NCBI GenBank assembly: GCA_947591115.1
Contig: CANQCX010000003.1
Location: 1 to 25,831 of the forward strand
Length of the DNA stretch: 25,831 nt
Direction: 5' to 3'
Source of the DNA: an uncultured Lachnospiraceae bacterium
GTDB taxonomy: Bacteria > Bacillota > Clostridia > Lachnospirales > Lachnospiraceae
Positions 13,850 to 20,915 of the stretch are shown here, piece by piece. The notes below the pieces were generated by a model that worked only from the letters and a program-made list of their open reading frames with translations, had not been told where the DNA came from and searched no databases. The position numbers were made by a program, and so were the translations under genes. Positions within the stretch are counted from its first letter, which is position 1; each line of letters begins with the position of its first letter.

Positions 13850-15229
13850 TTATTTTCCTAACAGAAATTCGCCGATTTCTACGATATTTCCCGCTCCCAT
13901 AGTTATCAACAAGTCTCCGTTCATACATTTTTTTAATAAAAATTTTTCGATTTCTTCAAAAGAAGGAAAATAGTAGCATTCTGTTCCGCGTTCTTTCAGA
14001 CGCGCCAGAAGATCTCTGGAACTGATCCCGAAGGTGTTTTTCTCGCGGGCGGCATAAATGTCCGCCAAAACCACAACGTCCGCCATAGACAAAACGCGGG
14101 AAAAATCGTCGAGAAAGGCTTTGGTGCGCGAATAGGTGTGCGGCTGGAAAACCAATATGAGCCGTTTGTGCGGATAGTTCTGGGCCGCAGTCAGCGTCGC
14201 GCAAATCTCGGTCGGATGATGCGCATAATCATCAATAACGGTAACGCCGTCAACGGTTCCCTTGTACTGGAATCTGCGGTCTGCACCGCCGAACTGGCAA
14301 AGTCCCTCTGTGATCGCCTCCGGCGGGAGCTTCATCGTATCGCACAGCGCGATGGCGGCCAGTGCGTTGCTGACATTGTGCCGTCCCGGAACGTGGAGCG
14401 TAACATCGAAAAGTTTTTGCCCATGATGCATAGCGGCAAAGGAAGCGCACGCTTTTTCATCGTAAGAAATATTGTCCGCATAGTAGTCATACTCCGGCGA
14501 AAACCCGTACGTGAAAACGGACTGCGGCATTCCTGCCAGCAATTTGTCCAGCTCCCCAATCTCGCCGTTTATGATCGTGGCGCCGTCCTTTTGGGTATTG
14601 GAAAGAAAAGAACGAAAAGAACGGCGGATTTCGTCTAAGTCGTGAAAGAAATCCAGATGCTCCGCCTCTATATTTAAAACGATGCTGTATTTCGGACGGA
14701 AATTCAGAAAACTGTTTGTATATTCGCATGCCTCCGAAAGGAAAACCTCGGAATTCCCAACGCGCAGATTTCCTCCGATCGCCGGAAGCATTCCGCCCAC
14801 CGTAATGGTAGGATCGGCATCCGCGGAAAGAAAGATCTGGGAAAGCATAGAAGTCGTGGTAGTCTTGCCATGTGTTCCGGCAACCGCGACGGAGCTGCGG
14901 TAATTGTCCATGATCTGGCCGAGCAGTTCGGCGCGGGTAAGCATGGGGATGCCCTTTTCTTTCGCCGCCTGCCACTCTTCGTTGTCCTCGCGGATTGCCG
15001 CCGTATACACGACCAGCTCAATCCCCTCGATAAGATTGGAAGCCTTTTGTCCGTAAAAAATGCGCACGCCCTTTGCGGCAAGACGGCGGGTAAGTTCGGA
15101 TTCCCTGCTGTCGGAACCCGAAATGCAAAATCCTTCCTCCAGAAGGATCTCTGCAAGACCGCTCATGCTGATTCCGCCGATCCCGATGAAATGAACATGA
15201 AGGGGTTGGTTAAAATTTAATGAAAACAT
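13850..15229 (-). CDS. murC: UDP-N-acetylmuramate--L-alanine ligase
   Basis: Adds L-alanine to UDP-MurNAc, the first amino acid of the peptidoglycan stem peptide, in the cytoplasm. It is 459 residues, normal for MurC. The N-terminal Rossmann motif HFIGIGGISMSGLAEIL is at 13-29, the ATP loop GTHGKTTTT at 118-126, the central substrate region SEACEYTNSFLNF near 165-177, and the C-terminal DDYAHHPTEI motif near 340. The start at 15229 is preceded by AGGCAGG. The gene stands alone between its own promoter in the divergent gap and a terminator, with the glycogen genes running the other way. Confidence 0.98.
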   Translation of the reverse strand: MFSLNFNQPLHVHFIGIGGISMSGLAEILLEEGFCISGSDSRESELTRRLAAKGVRIFYGQKASNLIEGIELVVYTAAIREDNEEWQAAKEKGIPMLTRAELLGQIMDNYRSSVAVAGTHGKTTTTSMLSQIFLSADADPTITVGGMLPAIGGNLRVGNSEVFLSEACEYTNSFLNFRPKYSIVLNIEAEHLDFFHDLDEIRRSFRSFLSNTQKDGATIINGEIGELDKLLAGMPQSVFTYGFSPEYDYYADNISYDEKACASFAAMHHGQKLFDVTLHVPGRHNVSNALAAIALCDTMKLPPEAITEGLCQFGGADRRFQYKGTVDGVTVIDDYAHHPTEICATLTAAQNYPHKRLILVFQPHTYSRTKAFLDDFSRVLSMADVVVLADIYAAREKNTFGISSRDLLARLKERGTECYYFPSFEEIEKFLLKKCMNGDLLITMGAGNIVEIGEFLLGK

Positions 15230-15275
15230 AATGAATACCTGCCTAAGATTAAAATATCGTGATTGCTTATTATTT

Positions 15276-15303
15276 ATTATAACCGTAAATTGGTTTTTTG
15301 CAA
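15276..15303 (-). promoter_or_regulatory. Probable murC promoter
   Basis: On the minus strand, TTGCAA (15303-15298) and TATAAT (15281-15276) are 16 bases apart, about 47 bases before the murC ATG. The surrounding 271-base divergent gap (15230-15500) is very AT-rich and holds only this promoter, the glgC promoter and a 9-bp direct repeat GCAATATGA at 15312-15320 and 15352-15360. Confidence 0.6.
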
Positions 15304-15433
15304 ATGATATCGCAATATGAAAAAAACAGGATAAAAATCACAAAAAATACAGCAATATGATAAACATCAATGAAGTTTGTTTGTAAAAAATGACAAAAAC
15401 TTAACTGAGAAACGGATTAAATTGTGAAAAATG

Positions 15434-15462
15434 TTGTAGAAATATTATCCGCATGTTATAAT
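15434..15462 (+). promoter_or_regulatory. glgC operon promoter
   Basis: TTGTAG (15434-15439), 17-base spacer, then TATAAT (15457-15462), strengthened by an extended TG (15454-15455). The predicted start is near 15469, about 32 bases before the glgC GTG. Confidence 0.75.
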
Positions 15463-15500
15463 TTAAAGTAATAAATCAAGAACAGACGAGGAGTGATAAC

Positions 15501-16775
15501 GTGATTAAGAAAGAAATGATAGCTATGCTTTTGGCTGGCGGTCAAGGCAGCAGACTTGGTGTTCTGACAGCGAATGTTGCAAAACCCGCAGTTGCATTCG
15601 GCGGGAAATACCGTATCATTGATTTCCCTCTGAGTAACTGTATCAATTCGGGAATTGATACGGTCGGCGTTTTAACTCAATATCAGCCGCTGCGGTTAAA
15701 TGCGCATATCGGAATTGGGATTCCCTGGGATCTTGACCGTAACAATGGGGGCGTTACCGTACTTCCGCCGTATGAGCGCAGTGATAACAGCGAGTGGTAT
15801 ACCGGAACCGCAAACGCTATTTACCAGAATCTGCGTTATATCGAAAATTACAATCCGGAATATGTCCTGATCTTATCCGGAGATCATATCTATAAAATGG
15901 ATTATGAGGTAATGCTGGATTTCCATAAAGCGAATCGGGCGGATGTTACGCTTGCCACCATGCCTGTGCCGCTCAGTGAGGCAAGCCGTTTTGGCATTGT
16001 CATTGCGGATGAAGAAAAACGGATTCAGGAATTTGAGGAAAAGCCGGAAAATCCAAGAAGCAATCTTGCCTCTATGGGAATTTATATTTTTTCGTGGAAG
16101 GTGCTGCGCAACGCGCTGATCGCGCTGAAGGACCAGCAGAACTGTGATTTTGGGAAGCATATCATCCCATATTGCTTTGAGCATCAGAACCGTTTGTTTG
16201 CGTATGAATACAACGGCTATTGGAAGGATGTCGGAACGCTGGGTTCCTATTGGGAAGCCAACATGGAGCTGATCGATTTGGTTCCGGAGTTTAATCTCTA
16301 TGAGGAATACTGGAAAATCTACACCAAATGCGACACCATCGAGCCGCAGTATGTGGCGCCGGGCGCGCATGTCGAGCGGAGCATTATCGGAGAGGCCTCC
16401 GAGATATACGGAGCGGTCATCAATTCTGTGATCGGGCCGAATGTACGCATTGGGAAGGGCGCCATCATACGGGATTCCATTATCATGAAGGATACGCGCA
16501 TCGGAGATTTTGCTACGGTTGACAAGTCCATTATTGCGGAGAATTGCAAAATCGGAAACGGCGCAGTGCTCGGAGAGGGCGAGGAGGCTCCCAATAAGCT
16601 GAACGCAAGTATTTATTCCTTTGGACTGGTAACGATCGGCGAGGATTCGGTAATACCGGATAATGTCCATATCGGGAAAAATACGGCGATTTCCGGAGTG
16701 ACGACGAAGCAGGACTATCCGGACGGCGTATTGGCAAGCGGCGAAGCAATGATTAAGGCAGGTGACGGAGAATGA
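15501..16775 (+). CDS. glgC: Glucose-1-phosphate adenylyltransferase
   Basis: Makes ADP-glucose from glucose-1-phosphate and ATP, the committed step of bacterial glycogen synthesis. It is 424 residues. The nucleotidyltransferase domain has AMLLAGGQGSRLGVLT (about 8-23), KPAVAFGGKYRIIDFPLSN, the LSGDHIYKMDY metal/sugar-phosphate motif (about 130-140) and EEKPENP. The C-terminal left-handed beta-helix hexapeptide domain runs from about 290. It starts at GTG 15501 with GAGGAG upstream. The stop overlaps the glgD ATG by four bases (ATGA), so the two subunits are translated in a coupled way. Confidence 0.97.
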   Translation: MIKKEMIAMLLAGGQGSRLGVLTANVAKPAVAFGGKYRIIDFPLSNCINSGIDTVGVLTQYQPLRLNAHIGIGIPWDLDRNNGGVTVLPPYERSDNSEWYTGTANAIYQNLRYIENYNPEYVLILSGDHIYKMDYEVMLDFHKANRADVTLATMPVPLSEASRFGIVIADEEKRIQEFEEKPENPRSNLASMGIYIFSWKVLRNALIALKDQQNCDFGKHIIPYCFEHQNRLFAYEYNGYWKDVGTLGSYWEANMELIDLVPEFNLYEEYWKIYTKCDTIEPQYVAPGAHVERSIIGEASEIYGAVINSVIGPNVRIGKGAIIRDSIIMKDTRIGDFATVDKSIIAENCKIGNGAVLGEGEEAPNKLNASIYSFGLVTIGEDSVIPDNVHIGKNTAISGVTTKQDYPDGVLASGEAMIKAGDGE

Positions 16776-17890
16776 AGGCAGTAGGTATTATATTAGCCGG
16801 CGGCAACAGTAAGCGTATGAGAGAACTTTCGCGGAAGCGCGCGATCTCCGCAATGCCGGTAGGAGGCAGCTTCCGCTGTATCGACTTTGCACTGAGCAAT
16901 ATGAGCAATTCCCACGTTCAGACGGTTGCGGTACTGACGCAGTATAACGCACGATCGTTAAACGAACATTTAAGCTCGTCCAAATGGTGGGATTTTGGAC
17001 GAAAACAGGGCGGCCTGTATCTGTTTACGCCGACCGTTACGGCGGATAACAGCGACTGGTACCGCGGTACGGCGGATGCGATGTATCAAAACATTGACTT
17101 TTTGAAAAAGCGCCATGAGCCGTATGTGATCATTTCCAGCGGCGACTGCGTATACAAAATGGATTTTAACGAACTGCTGGATTATCACATTGAAAAGAAA
17201 GCGGACATTACGGTGGTTTGTAAGGATATGCCGATTGGCGCGGACGTCAGCCGTTACGGCGTTGTGCGGATGAATGAGGATTCCAGAATTACCGAATTTG
17301 AGGAAAAACCGCTGGTAGCCTCCTCCAATACGGTTTCGGCAGGAATTTACGTGATCCGCAGACGGCAGTTGATCGAAGTTTTGGAGCGGTCGGCGGATGA
17401 AAACCGGTTTGATTTTGTCAGCGATGTTGTGATCCGTTATCGGAATGTCAAGCGGGTGTTTGGCTATAAGATGAAGGAGTATTGGAGCAATATCGCGAAT
17501 GTGGACGATTATTACCAGACCAACATGGACTTTTTGAAGCCGGAGGTCAGCGATTACTTTTTCCGTAAGGAGCCGAAGATCTATTCCAAAGTGGACGATC
17601 TTCCTCCGGCAAAATACAATACCGGCTCGGATGTCAGCAACAGTATGGTTTCCAGCGGATGTATCATCAACGGCAAGGTAGAAAATTCGGTGCTGTTTAA
17701 AAAAGTATTTGTTGGGAAGAATTGTGTAATAAAGAATTCCATTATTTTAAATGAGGTTTATATCGGCGACAATACGCACGTAGAAAACTGCGTGGTGGAG
17801 AGCCGAGGGACATTGAAACCAAATACTTACTATTGCGGAGAAGATGGCGTTCGTGTAGTTACAGACAGCAATGAAAGGTATTTGATATAA
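16772..17890 (+). CDS. glgD: GlgD, regulatory subunit of ADP-glucose pyrophosphorylase
   Basis: GlgC paralogue that in Firmicutes pairs with GlgC to form an active GlgCD enzyme. It is 372 residues, shorter than GlgC. The N-terminal pyrophosphorylase-like fold is recognisable, but the signature loop is altered to ILAGGNSKRMRELSRKRAISAMPVGG, and the sugar-phosphate motif reads SSGDCVYKMDF where GlgC has LSGDHIYKMDY. This supports a weakly active or regulatory role. A truncated hexapeptide-repeat C-terminus (about 290-350) follows. The start overlaps glgC by four bases, and spoVG follows after 26 bases. Confidence 0.95.
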   Translation: MKAVGIILAGGNSKRMRELSRKRAISAMPVGGSFRCIDFALSNMSNSHVQTVAVLTQYNARSLNEHLSSSKWWDFGRKQGGLYLFTPTVTADNSDWYRGTADAMYQNIDFLKKRHEPYVIISSGDCVYKMDFNELLDYHIEKKADITVVCKDMPIGADVSRYGVVRMNEDSRITEFEEKPLVASSNTVSAGIYVIRRRQLIEVLERSADENRFDFVSDVVIRYRNVKRVFGYKMKEYWSNIANVDDYYQTNMDFLKPEVSDYFFRKEPKIYSKVDDLPPAKYNTGSDVSNSMVSSGCIINGKVENSVLFKKVFVGKNCVIKNSIILNEVYIGDNTHVENCVVESRGTLKPNTYYCGEDGVRVVTDSNERYLI

Positions 17891-17916
17891 AATACGAAAA
17901 GCAAGGGGATGAGGTT

Positions 17917-18183
17917 ATGCAGATTACAGATGTAAGGATTCGAAAGGTGGATAAAGAGGGCAAAATGAGAGCCGTCGTATCCATTACCATTGATGACGAG
18001 TTTGTAGTACATGACATCAAGGTGATCGAGGGGGAGAAAGGCCTGTTTATTGCTATGCCGAGCCGGAAAGCGAGCGACGGGGAATATCGCGATATTGCCC
18101 ATCCGATCAATTCGGCGACAAGGGATCATATCCAGACTCTGATACTGAATAAGTACAGGGAAGAAATGGAAAATCCGGAATAG
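17917..18183 (+). CDS. spoVG: SpoVG family regulator
   Basis: Small nucleic-acid-binding regulator, in Bacillus linked to septation and spore cortex and in other Firmicutes to broader RNA/DNA-level control. It is 88 residues and nearly complete in family signature: MQITDVRIRKVDKEGKMRAV, the core DDEFVVHDIKVIEG and GLFIAMPSRK, then REYRDIAHPI-like GEYRDIAHPINSATR and a basic helical tail. A strong AGGGGATGAGG precedes the ATG. It is normally found elsewhere (near purR/glmU in Bacillus); here it closes the glgC-glgD operon and is followed by a strong terminator. Confidence 0.96.
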   Translation: MQITDVRIRKVDKEGKMRAVVSITIDDEFVVHDIKVIEGEKGLFIAMPSRKASDGEYRDIAHPINSATRDHIQTLILNKYREEMENPE

Positions 18184-18208
18184 TCAATATTGCGGACCGC
18201 AAGAAGAA

Positions 18209-18257
18209 AAAGGCAGCACAGAAAACGGTAACAGGTTTTTTGTGCTGCCTTTGTTTT
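18209..18257 (+). terminator. Terminator after spoVG
   Basis: An 18-bp stem (one G-U pair), 18209-18226 with 18235-18252, has core GGCAGCACA and TGTGCTGCC and an 8-base loop, and is followed by GTTTTATT. It ends the glgC-glgD-spoVG transcript. The A-rich left flank may let it also stop the convergent XRE transcript. Confidence 0.92.
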
Positions 18258-18272
18258 ATTAGCAAAGCAAAA

Positions 18273-18578
18273 TCAGGTATGAAAAGGAAGCGCGTGATTG
18301 TCCGGTGCAGATTCCTCATCGCAAAGTCCGAGCAGGTAATCAGCCGAAACCTCTAATTTTTGCGCAATCCGCGCGAGCTGCTCGACATCCGGCGAACGGC
18401 GTCCGGTCCGGTAGCCGCTGATGGTGGACGGAGAGACAAAAATCGCGTCGGCAAGGTCGGAATTACGGATATCGCGCATCAGCATGATGTGCCGCAGACG
18501 ACAGCCGAAAAAGCGGTATTTATTTCGTTCGTTTTCTTTGATTTGCAAAGACTTTATCGTGCGTTTATATTTTGACAT
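18273..18578 (-). CDS. XRE-family helix-turn-helix regulator
   Basis: Small Cro/CI-type DNA-binding protein of about 101 residues. The HTH_3 domain reads RLRHIMLMRDIRNSDLADAI, then FVSPSTISGYRTGRRSPDVEQLARIAQKLEVSADYLLGL in overview, with the recognition helix in SPSTISGYRTG. The N-terminus before it is basic (MSKYKRTIKSLQIKENERNK). The start is uncertain: ATG 18578 is chosen, ATG 18596 and TTG 18605 are in frame, and none has a convincing ribosome binding site. It lies between the spoVG terminator and the SDR gene. Its targets are unknown; no partner toxin or phage gene is visible. Confidence 0.78.
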   Translation of the reverse strand: MSKYKRTIKSLQIKENERNKYRFFGCRLRHIMLMRDIRNSDLADAIFVSPSTISGYRTGRRSPDVEQLARIAQKLEVSADYLLGLCDEESAPDNHALPFHT

Positions 18579-18619
18579 ACCATGATTGTAGCTCATGGAA
18601 AACAAAAAAAATTAGAAAT

Positions 18620-18639
18620 ACGCGAATCGCGTTTTTTTT
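18620..18639 (+). terminator. Short GC-rich palindrome with T-runs between XRE and SDR genes
   Basis: ACGCG (18620-18624) and CGCGT (18628-18632) form a 5-bp stem around AAT. On the plus strand it is followed by T8 (18632-18639), on the minus strand by ATTTCTAATTTTTTTT. It could end the SDR transcript on the minus strand and also stop antisense reading. The stem is short, so confidence is limited. Confidence 0.5.
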
Positions 18640-18667
18640 CTTTTGTTTTAAGAAAATCGGTGATCAG

Positions 18668-19402
18668 CTACGTCCAACCCCCATCAATAGTCAGAATTTG
18701 ACCGGTCAGATAATTGCTGCTGCCGGCAAGCATCAGGATAAAACGCGCGGCTTCTTCGGGAGAACAGAATCTGCCGGCAGGAATTTCTTCCGCCAGAGCT
18801 TTTTTCTCCTCGTCCGAAAAGCCGGCGTTCATCTGCGTGTCGATTACGCCGTAAGCGATTGCGTTTACCTGAATGCCGCTTGGCGCAAGCTCCTTTCCCA
18901 ATGCCCGCGTAAGCGCATTGACCGCGCCTTTGCTGGCGGAATAAGCGGCCTCGCAGGAGGCGCCCGCGCTGCCCCATACGGAAGAAATATTGATGATTTT
19001 TCCCTGTTTGCGCCGCACCATAGAAGGAATCAGATTTTGGCAGGTGCAGAAAACGGACGTTACATTTACCGCCATCAGGCGGTTCCATTCTTCAAGGCTC
19101 ATATCGCTTAACAGTCCGATCTGCGAGATGCCGGCATTGTTGACCAGCACGTCAATAAAACCAAAATGCGATAAAGCGGTGTCGGTCATATGCCGGATAA
19201 ATTCCGGTTCGCCAACGTCGCCGAGAAAGGTCAGCACGTCTGTGCCGTAGGTTTGGCGCAGTTCGTCCGCCAGTCGGGACAGTTCTAAAGCTGAGTTTTG
19301 GCAGCAGAGCGCAAGATGATATCCTGCCTGTGCGAAGGCTTTTGCAGCGGCGGCGCCGATCCCTCGGGAAGCGCCGGTAATCAAAGCGGTTTGATGCATC
19401 AT
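18668..19402 (-). CDS. SDR-family oxidoreductase, probably EF-P 5-aminopentanone reductase-like
   Basis: NAD(P)H-dependent short-chain dehydrogenase/reductase of 244 residues. The cofactor motif TGASRGIG is at 9-16, NNAG at 88-91, the catalytic serine in NISSVWG (140-141), and Y154-S-A-S-K158 are the catalytic pair. The segment SSVWGSAGASCEAAYSASKG resembles YmfI-type proteins, which in B. subtilis reduce the aminopentanone group on elongation factor P. FabG-like 3-oxoacyl-ACP reductase is the main alternative, but no fatty-acid genes are nearby. The start at 19402 has AGGAG close upstream; a second ATG three bases on is also possible. Confidence 0.85.
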   Translation of the reverse strand: MMHQTALITGASRGIGAAAAKAFAQAGYHLALCCQNSALELSRLADELRQTYGTDVLTFLGDVGEPEFIRHMTDTALSHFGFIDVLVNNAGISQIGLLSDMSLEEWNRLMAVNVTSVFCTCQNLIPSMVRRKQGKIINISSVWGSAGASCEAAYSASKGAVNALTRALGKELAPSGIQVNAIAYGVIDTQMNAGFSDEEKKALAEEIPAGRFCSPEEAARFILMLAGSSNYLTGQILTIDGGWT

Positions 19403-19438
19403 AAAAATCTCCTAAAATTTGTACTGGACAAATGCTCC

Positions 19439-19468
19439 ATTATGTGATACTATAATCGGGCGTGGTAA
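19439..19468 (-). promoter_or_regulatory. Possible promoter for the SDR gene
   Basis: On the minus strand TTACCA (19468-19463) and CATAAT (19444-19439) are 18 bases apart, 36 bases before the SDR start. It overlaps the divergent tRNA promoter region, so the two would compete for polymerase. The match is only moderate. Confidence 0.35.
19451..19456 (+). promoter_or_regulatory. -10 element of the tRNA-Pro promoter
   Basis: TATAAT at 19451-19456 lies 24 bases before the mature tRNA. The best -35 candidate, TGGACA (19425-19430), is 20 bases away, which is longer than ideal. Confidence 0.55.
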
Positions 19469-19479
19469 GTTACATATAG

Positions 19480-19553
19480 CGATGCGTGGCTCAGCTTGGT
19501 AGAGCGCTGCGTTCGGGACGCAGAGGTCGCAGGTTCAAATCCTGTCGCATCGA
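19480..19553 (+). tRNA. tRNA-Pro (anticodon CGG)
   Basis: A 74-nucleotide cloverleaf. The acceptor stem is CGATGCG (19480-19486) with CGCATCG (19546-19552) and discriminator A19553. The D arm is GCTC...GAGC, the anticodon stem CTGCG/CGCAG encloses loop TTCGGGA with anticodon CGG, and the T arm GCAGG-TTCAAAT-CCTGT is intact. The C1-G72 pair with A73 is typical of bacterial proline tRNAs. CCA is not encoded, as is common in this group. It reads CCG codons. Confidence 0.96.
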
Positions 19554-19612
19554 CTGAAAGAAATCCCAGATTTGGGGCGGAACTTATAAAACTGTATCAG
19601 ATTGTTTTCAGG

Positions 19613-19645
19613 AAACGGCATAGCTTTCGGGTTATGTCGTTTTTT
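19613..19645 (+). terminator. Terminator downstream of tRNA-Pro
   Basis: AAACGGCATA (19613-19622) pairs with TATGTCGTTT (19633-19642), with one G-U pair and a 10-base loop, and six T residues run from 19640 to 19645. It lies 60 bases after the tRNA. Confidence 0.75.
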
Positions 19646-19771
19646 GTTCTGCAGCTTTTTCGTAAAGACATTATAGCGGACTTCTGATTTTCATTCAACA
19701 TCTTTCTTATCTTTTGTGCAATGAGGCAACTGTAAATTAGGGAGCTATATCTGCAAGGTATTCCGAAGTGA

Positions 19772-19799
19772 TTGAACGATTTATCTGGTTTGCTATAAT
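19772..19799 (+). promoter_or_regulatory. Promoter for the LytTR gene pair
   Basis: TTGAAC (19772-19777), 16-base spacer, TATAAT (19794-19799) with extended TG (19791-19792). It lies about 41 bases before the LytTR ATG. The rest of 19646-19771 is AT-rich without other recognised sites. Confidence 0.75.
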
Positions 19800-19840
19800 G
19801 AAAAACGTAAATTATATATTTTCGAAAGGAAGATACGCCT

Positions 19841-20293
19841 ATGAAAATCCGCCTCGAAGTTAGCAAAGAGCGATATTCGGAATTGAGAGCCGCACTTGAA
19901 AGTTGTGGAATTGAGATAGATGATACTGCCGACTTAATATTGCATGAAGATAAACCTTTTGCTGACAGCCTTATTGTACGGGATAGAGAAACGGGCGAAA
20001 AGGTTGTCGTGTCGGTTAATGATATCATTTTTATTGAATCCTATGGTCACAGTGTTGAAGTTCATTCTACGAAAGGATTATATCAGTCCTCGGATCGCTT
20101 ATATAAAATTTATAGTATTCTGGATCAAAGCAAGTTTATCCGTATCAGCAATTCGGTAATTATTGCGAAGAACAAAGTAATAAAAATTGCGCCAACGCTT
20201 TCAATGAAGTTTATTTTAACAATGATAAGCGGAGAAAAAGTTGATGTGACGAGGAACTATTATTACATTTTTAAGGAAAATTTCGGTATATAG
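19841..20293 (+). CDS. LytTR DNA-binding domain regulator
   Basis: Stand-alone LytTR transcription factor of 150 residues. A short N-terminal region (about 1-45) has no receiver domain. The LytTR domain (about 50-148) follows, with IIFIESYGHSVEVHSTKG, the SSDRLYKIYSIL segment, FIRISNSVIIAKNKVIKI and the C-terminal VTRNYYYIFKENFGI. AAAGGAAG precedes the ATG. Such short LytTR proteins are often encoded with a membrane protein that modulates them, and here a two-TM protein follows with its ribosome binding site overlapping this stop codon. The pair looks AT-richer than the flanking genes. Confidence 0.9.
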   Translation: MKIRLEVSKERYSELRAALESCGIEIDDTADLILHEDKPFADSLIVRDRETGEKVVVSVNDIIFIESYGHSVEVHSTKGLYQSSDRLYKIYSILDQSKFIRISNSVIIAKNKVIKIAPTLSMKFILTMISGEKVDVTRNYYYIFKENFGI

Positions 20294-20304
20294 GAGGTAT
20301 GATT

Positions 20305-20811
20305 ATGGGATTCCCGATATTTATTATTGCTGGACTTTTTTTTGTGGTTTTACTTATTATAGCACTTGTCGTTTATTTTCAAATATATAAAAGCCATATT
20401 AATAAAGCCTTAAATGCAAAGACGAAGTTCTCAGCGATGACACCGCCGTACAAGGTCGTTGTGACGCTGACGATGATAGCTTTAATGATTGGAATATTCA
20501 TTAGCTATTTGGCGGGTTATAAAGTCGCGAATGACCGCTTTGTGACTGCGAGTATGACGTTTGATGTTCATTCTTTTTATGCGCAGGTAAAAGAAATCGA
20601 CGAAAACACGATTACTGTTGACGGCATCTCTCTCAATGACGCAAAGTATCGGGGCGAGTTTAAATATGAGCTTTATGAGGACGTAGGTATCCTTTGGAAT
20701 GATGAACCGATTAGCCTTTCAGATATAAAGTCGGGCGATTTCGTATGCATTACTCTTGTAACCGGCGGAGGAAATATTACCGATATTTTTAAAATACAGC
20801 TTTTAAAGTGA
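20305..20811 (+). CDS. Two-TM membrane protein of unknown function
   Basis: I do not recognise the family. It is 168 residues from ATG 20305. This start is chosen because AGGAGG (20292-20297) is 7 bases upstream; the in-frame ATG at 20299 is only one base from it. Two hydrophobic segments (about 2-25 and 50-70) flank a basic cytoplasmic loop (YKSHINKALNAKTK). A C-terminal extracytoplasmic beta-rich region follows (about 80-168; EIDENTITVDGISLNDAKYRGEF and SDIKSGDFVCITLVTGGG). It is translationally tied to the LytTR gene. A sensing or inhibitory partner of the LytTR protein is likely by analogy with LytTR/DUF3021-type pairs, although this is not DUF3021 by topology. Confidence 0.8.
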   Translation: MGFPIFIIAGLFFVVLLIIALVVYFQIYKSHINKALNAKTKFSAMTPPYKVVVTLTMIALMIGIFISYLAGYKVANDRFVTASMTFDVHSFYAQVKEIDENTITVDGISLNDAKYRGEFKYELYEDVGILWNDEPISLSDIKSGDFVCITLVTGGGNITDIFKIQLLK

Positions 20812-20844
20812 AAAAGTAATGTTCATGGTTAAAACAGAGTGAAT

Positions 20845-20862
20845 ACCGTTCTCAAAAACGGT
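20845..20862. other. Weak hairpin between convergent genes
   Basis: ACCGTT (20845-20850) pairs with AACGGT (20857-20862) around CTCAAA, in the 104-base gap between the membrane-protein gene and the opposing lipoprotein gene. No clean T-run follows in either direction, so terminator function is doubtful. Confidence 0.35.
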
Positions 20863-20915
20863 TCTTCCCCTCGTTTTTCTCTGCACCTTGTACAGCAGTT
20901 TCATGACCTTGCGGT

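Noticed and set aside
19480..19700. Integrated element attachment site at the tRNA-Pro 3' end
   Set aside because: No second copy of the tRNA 3' end and no integrase are seen within the window.
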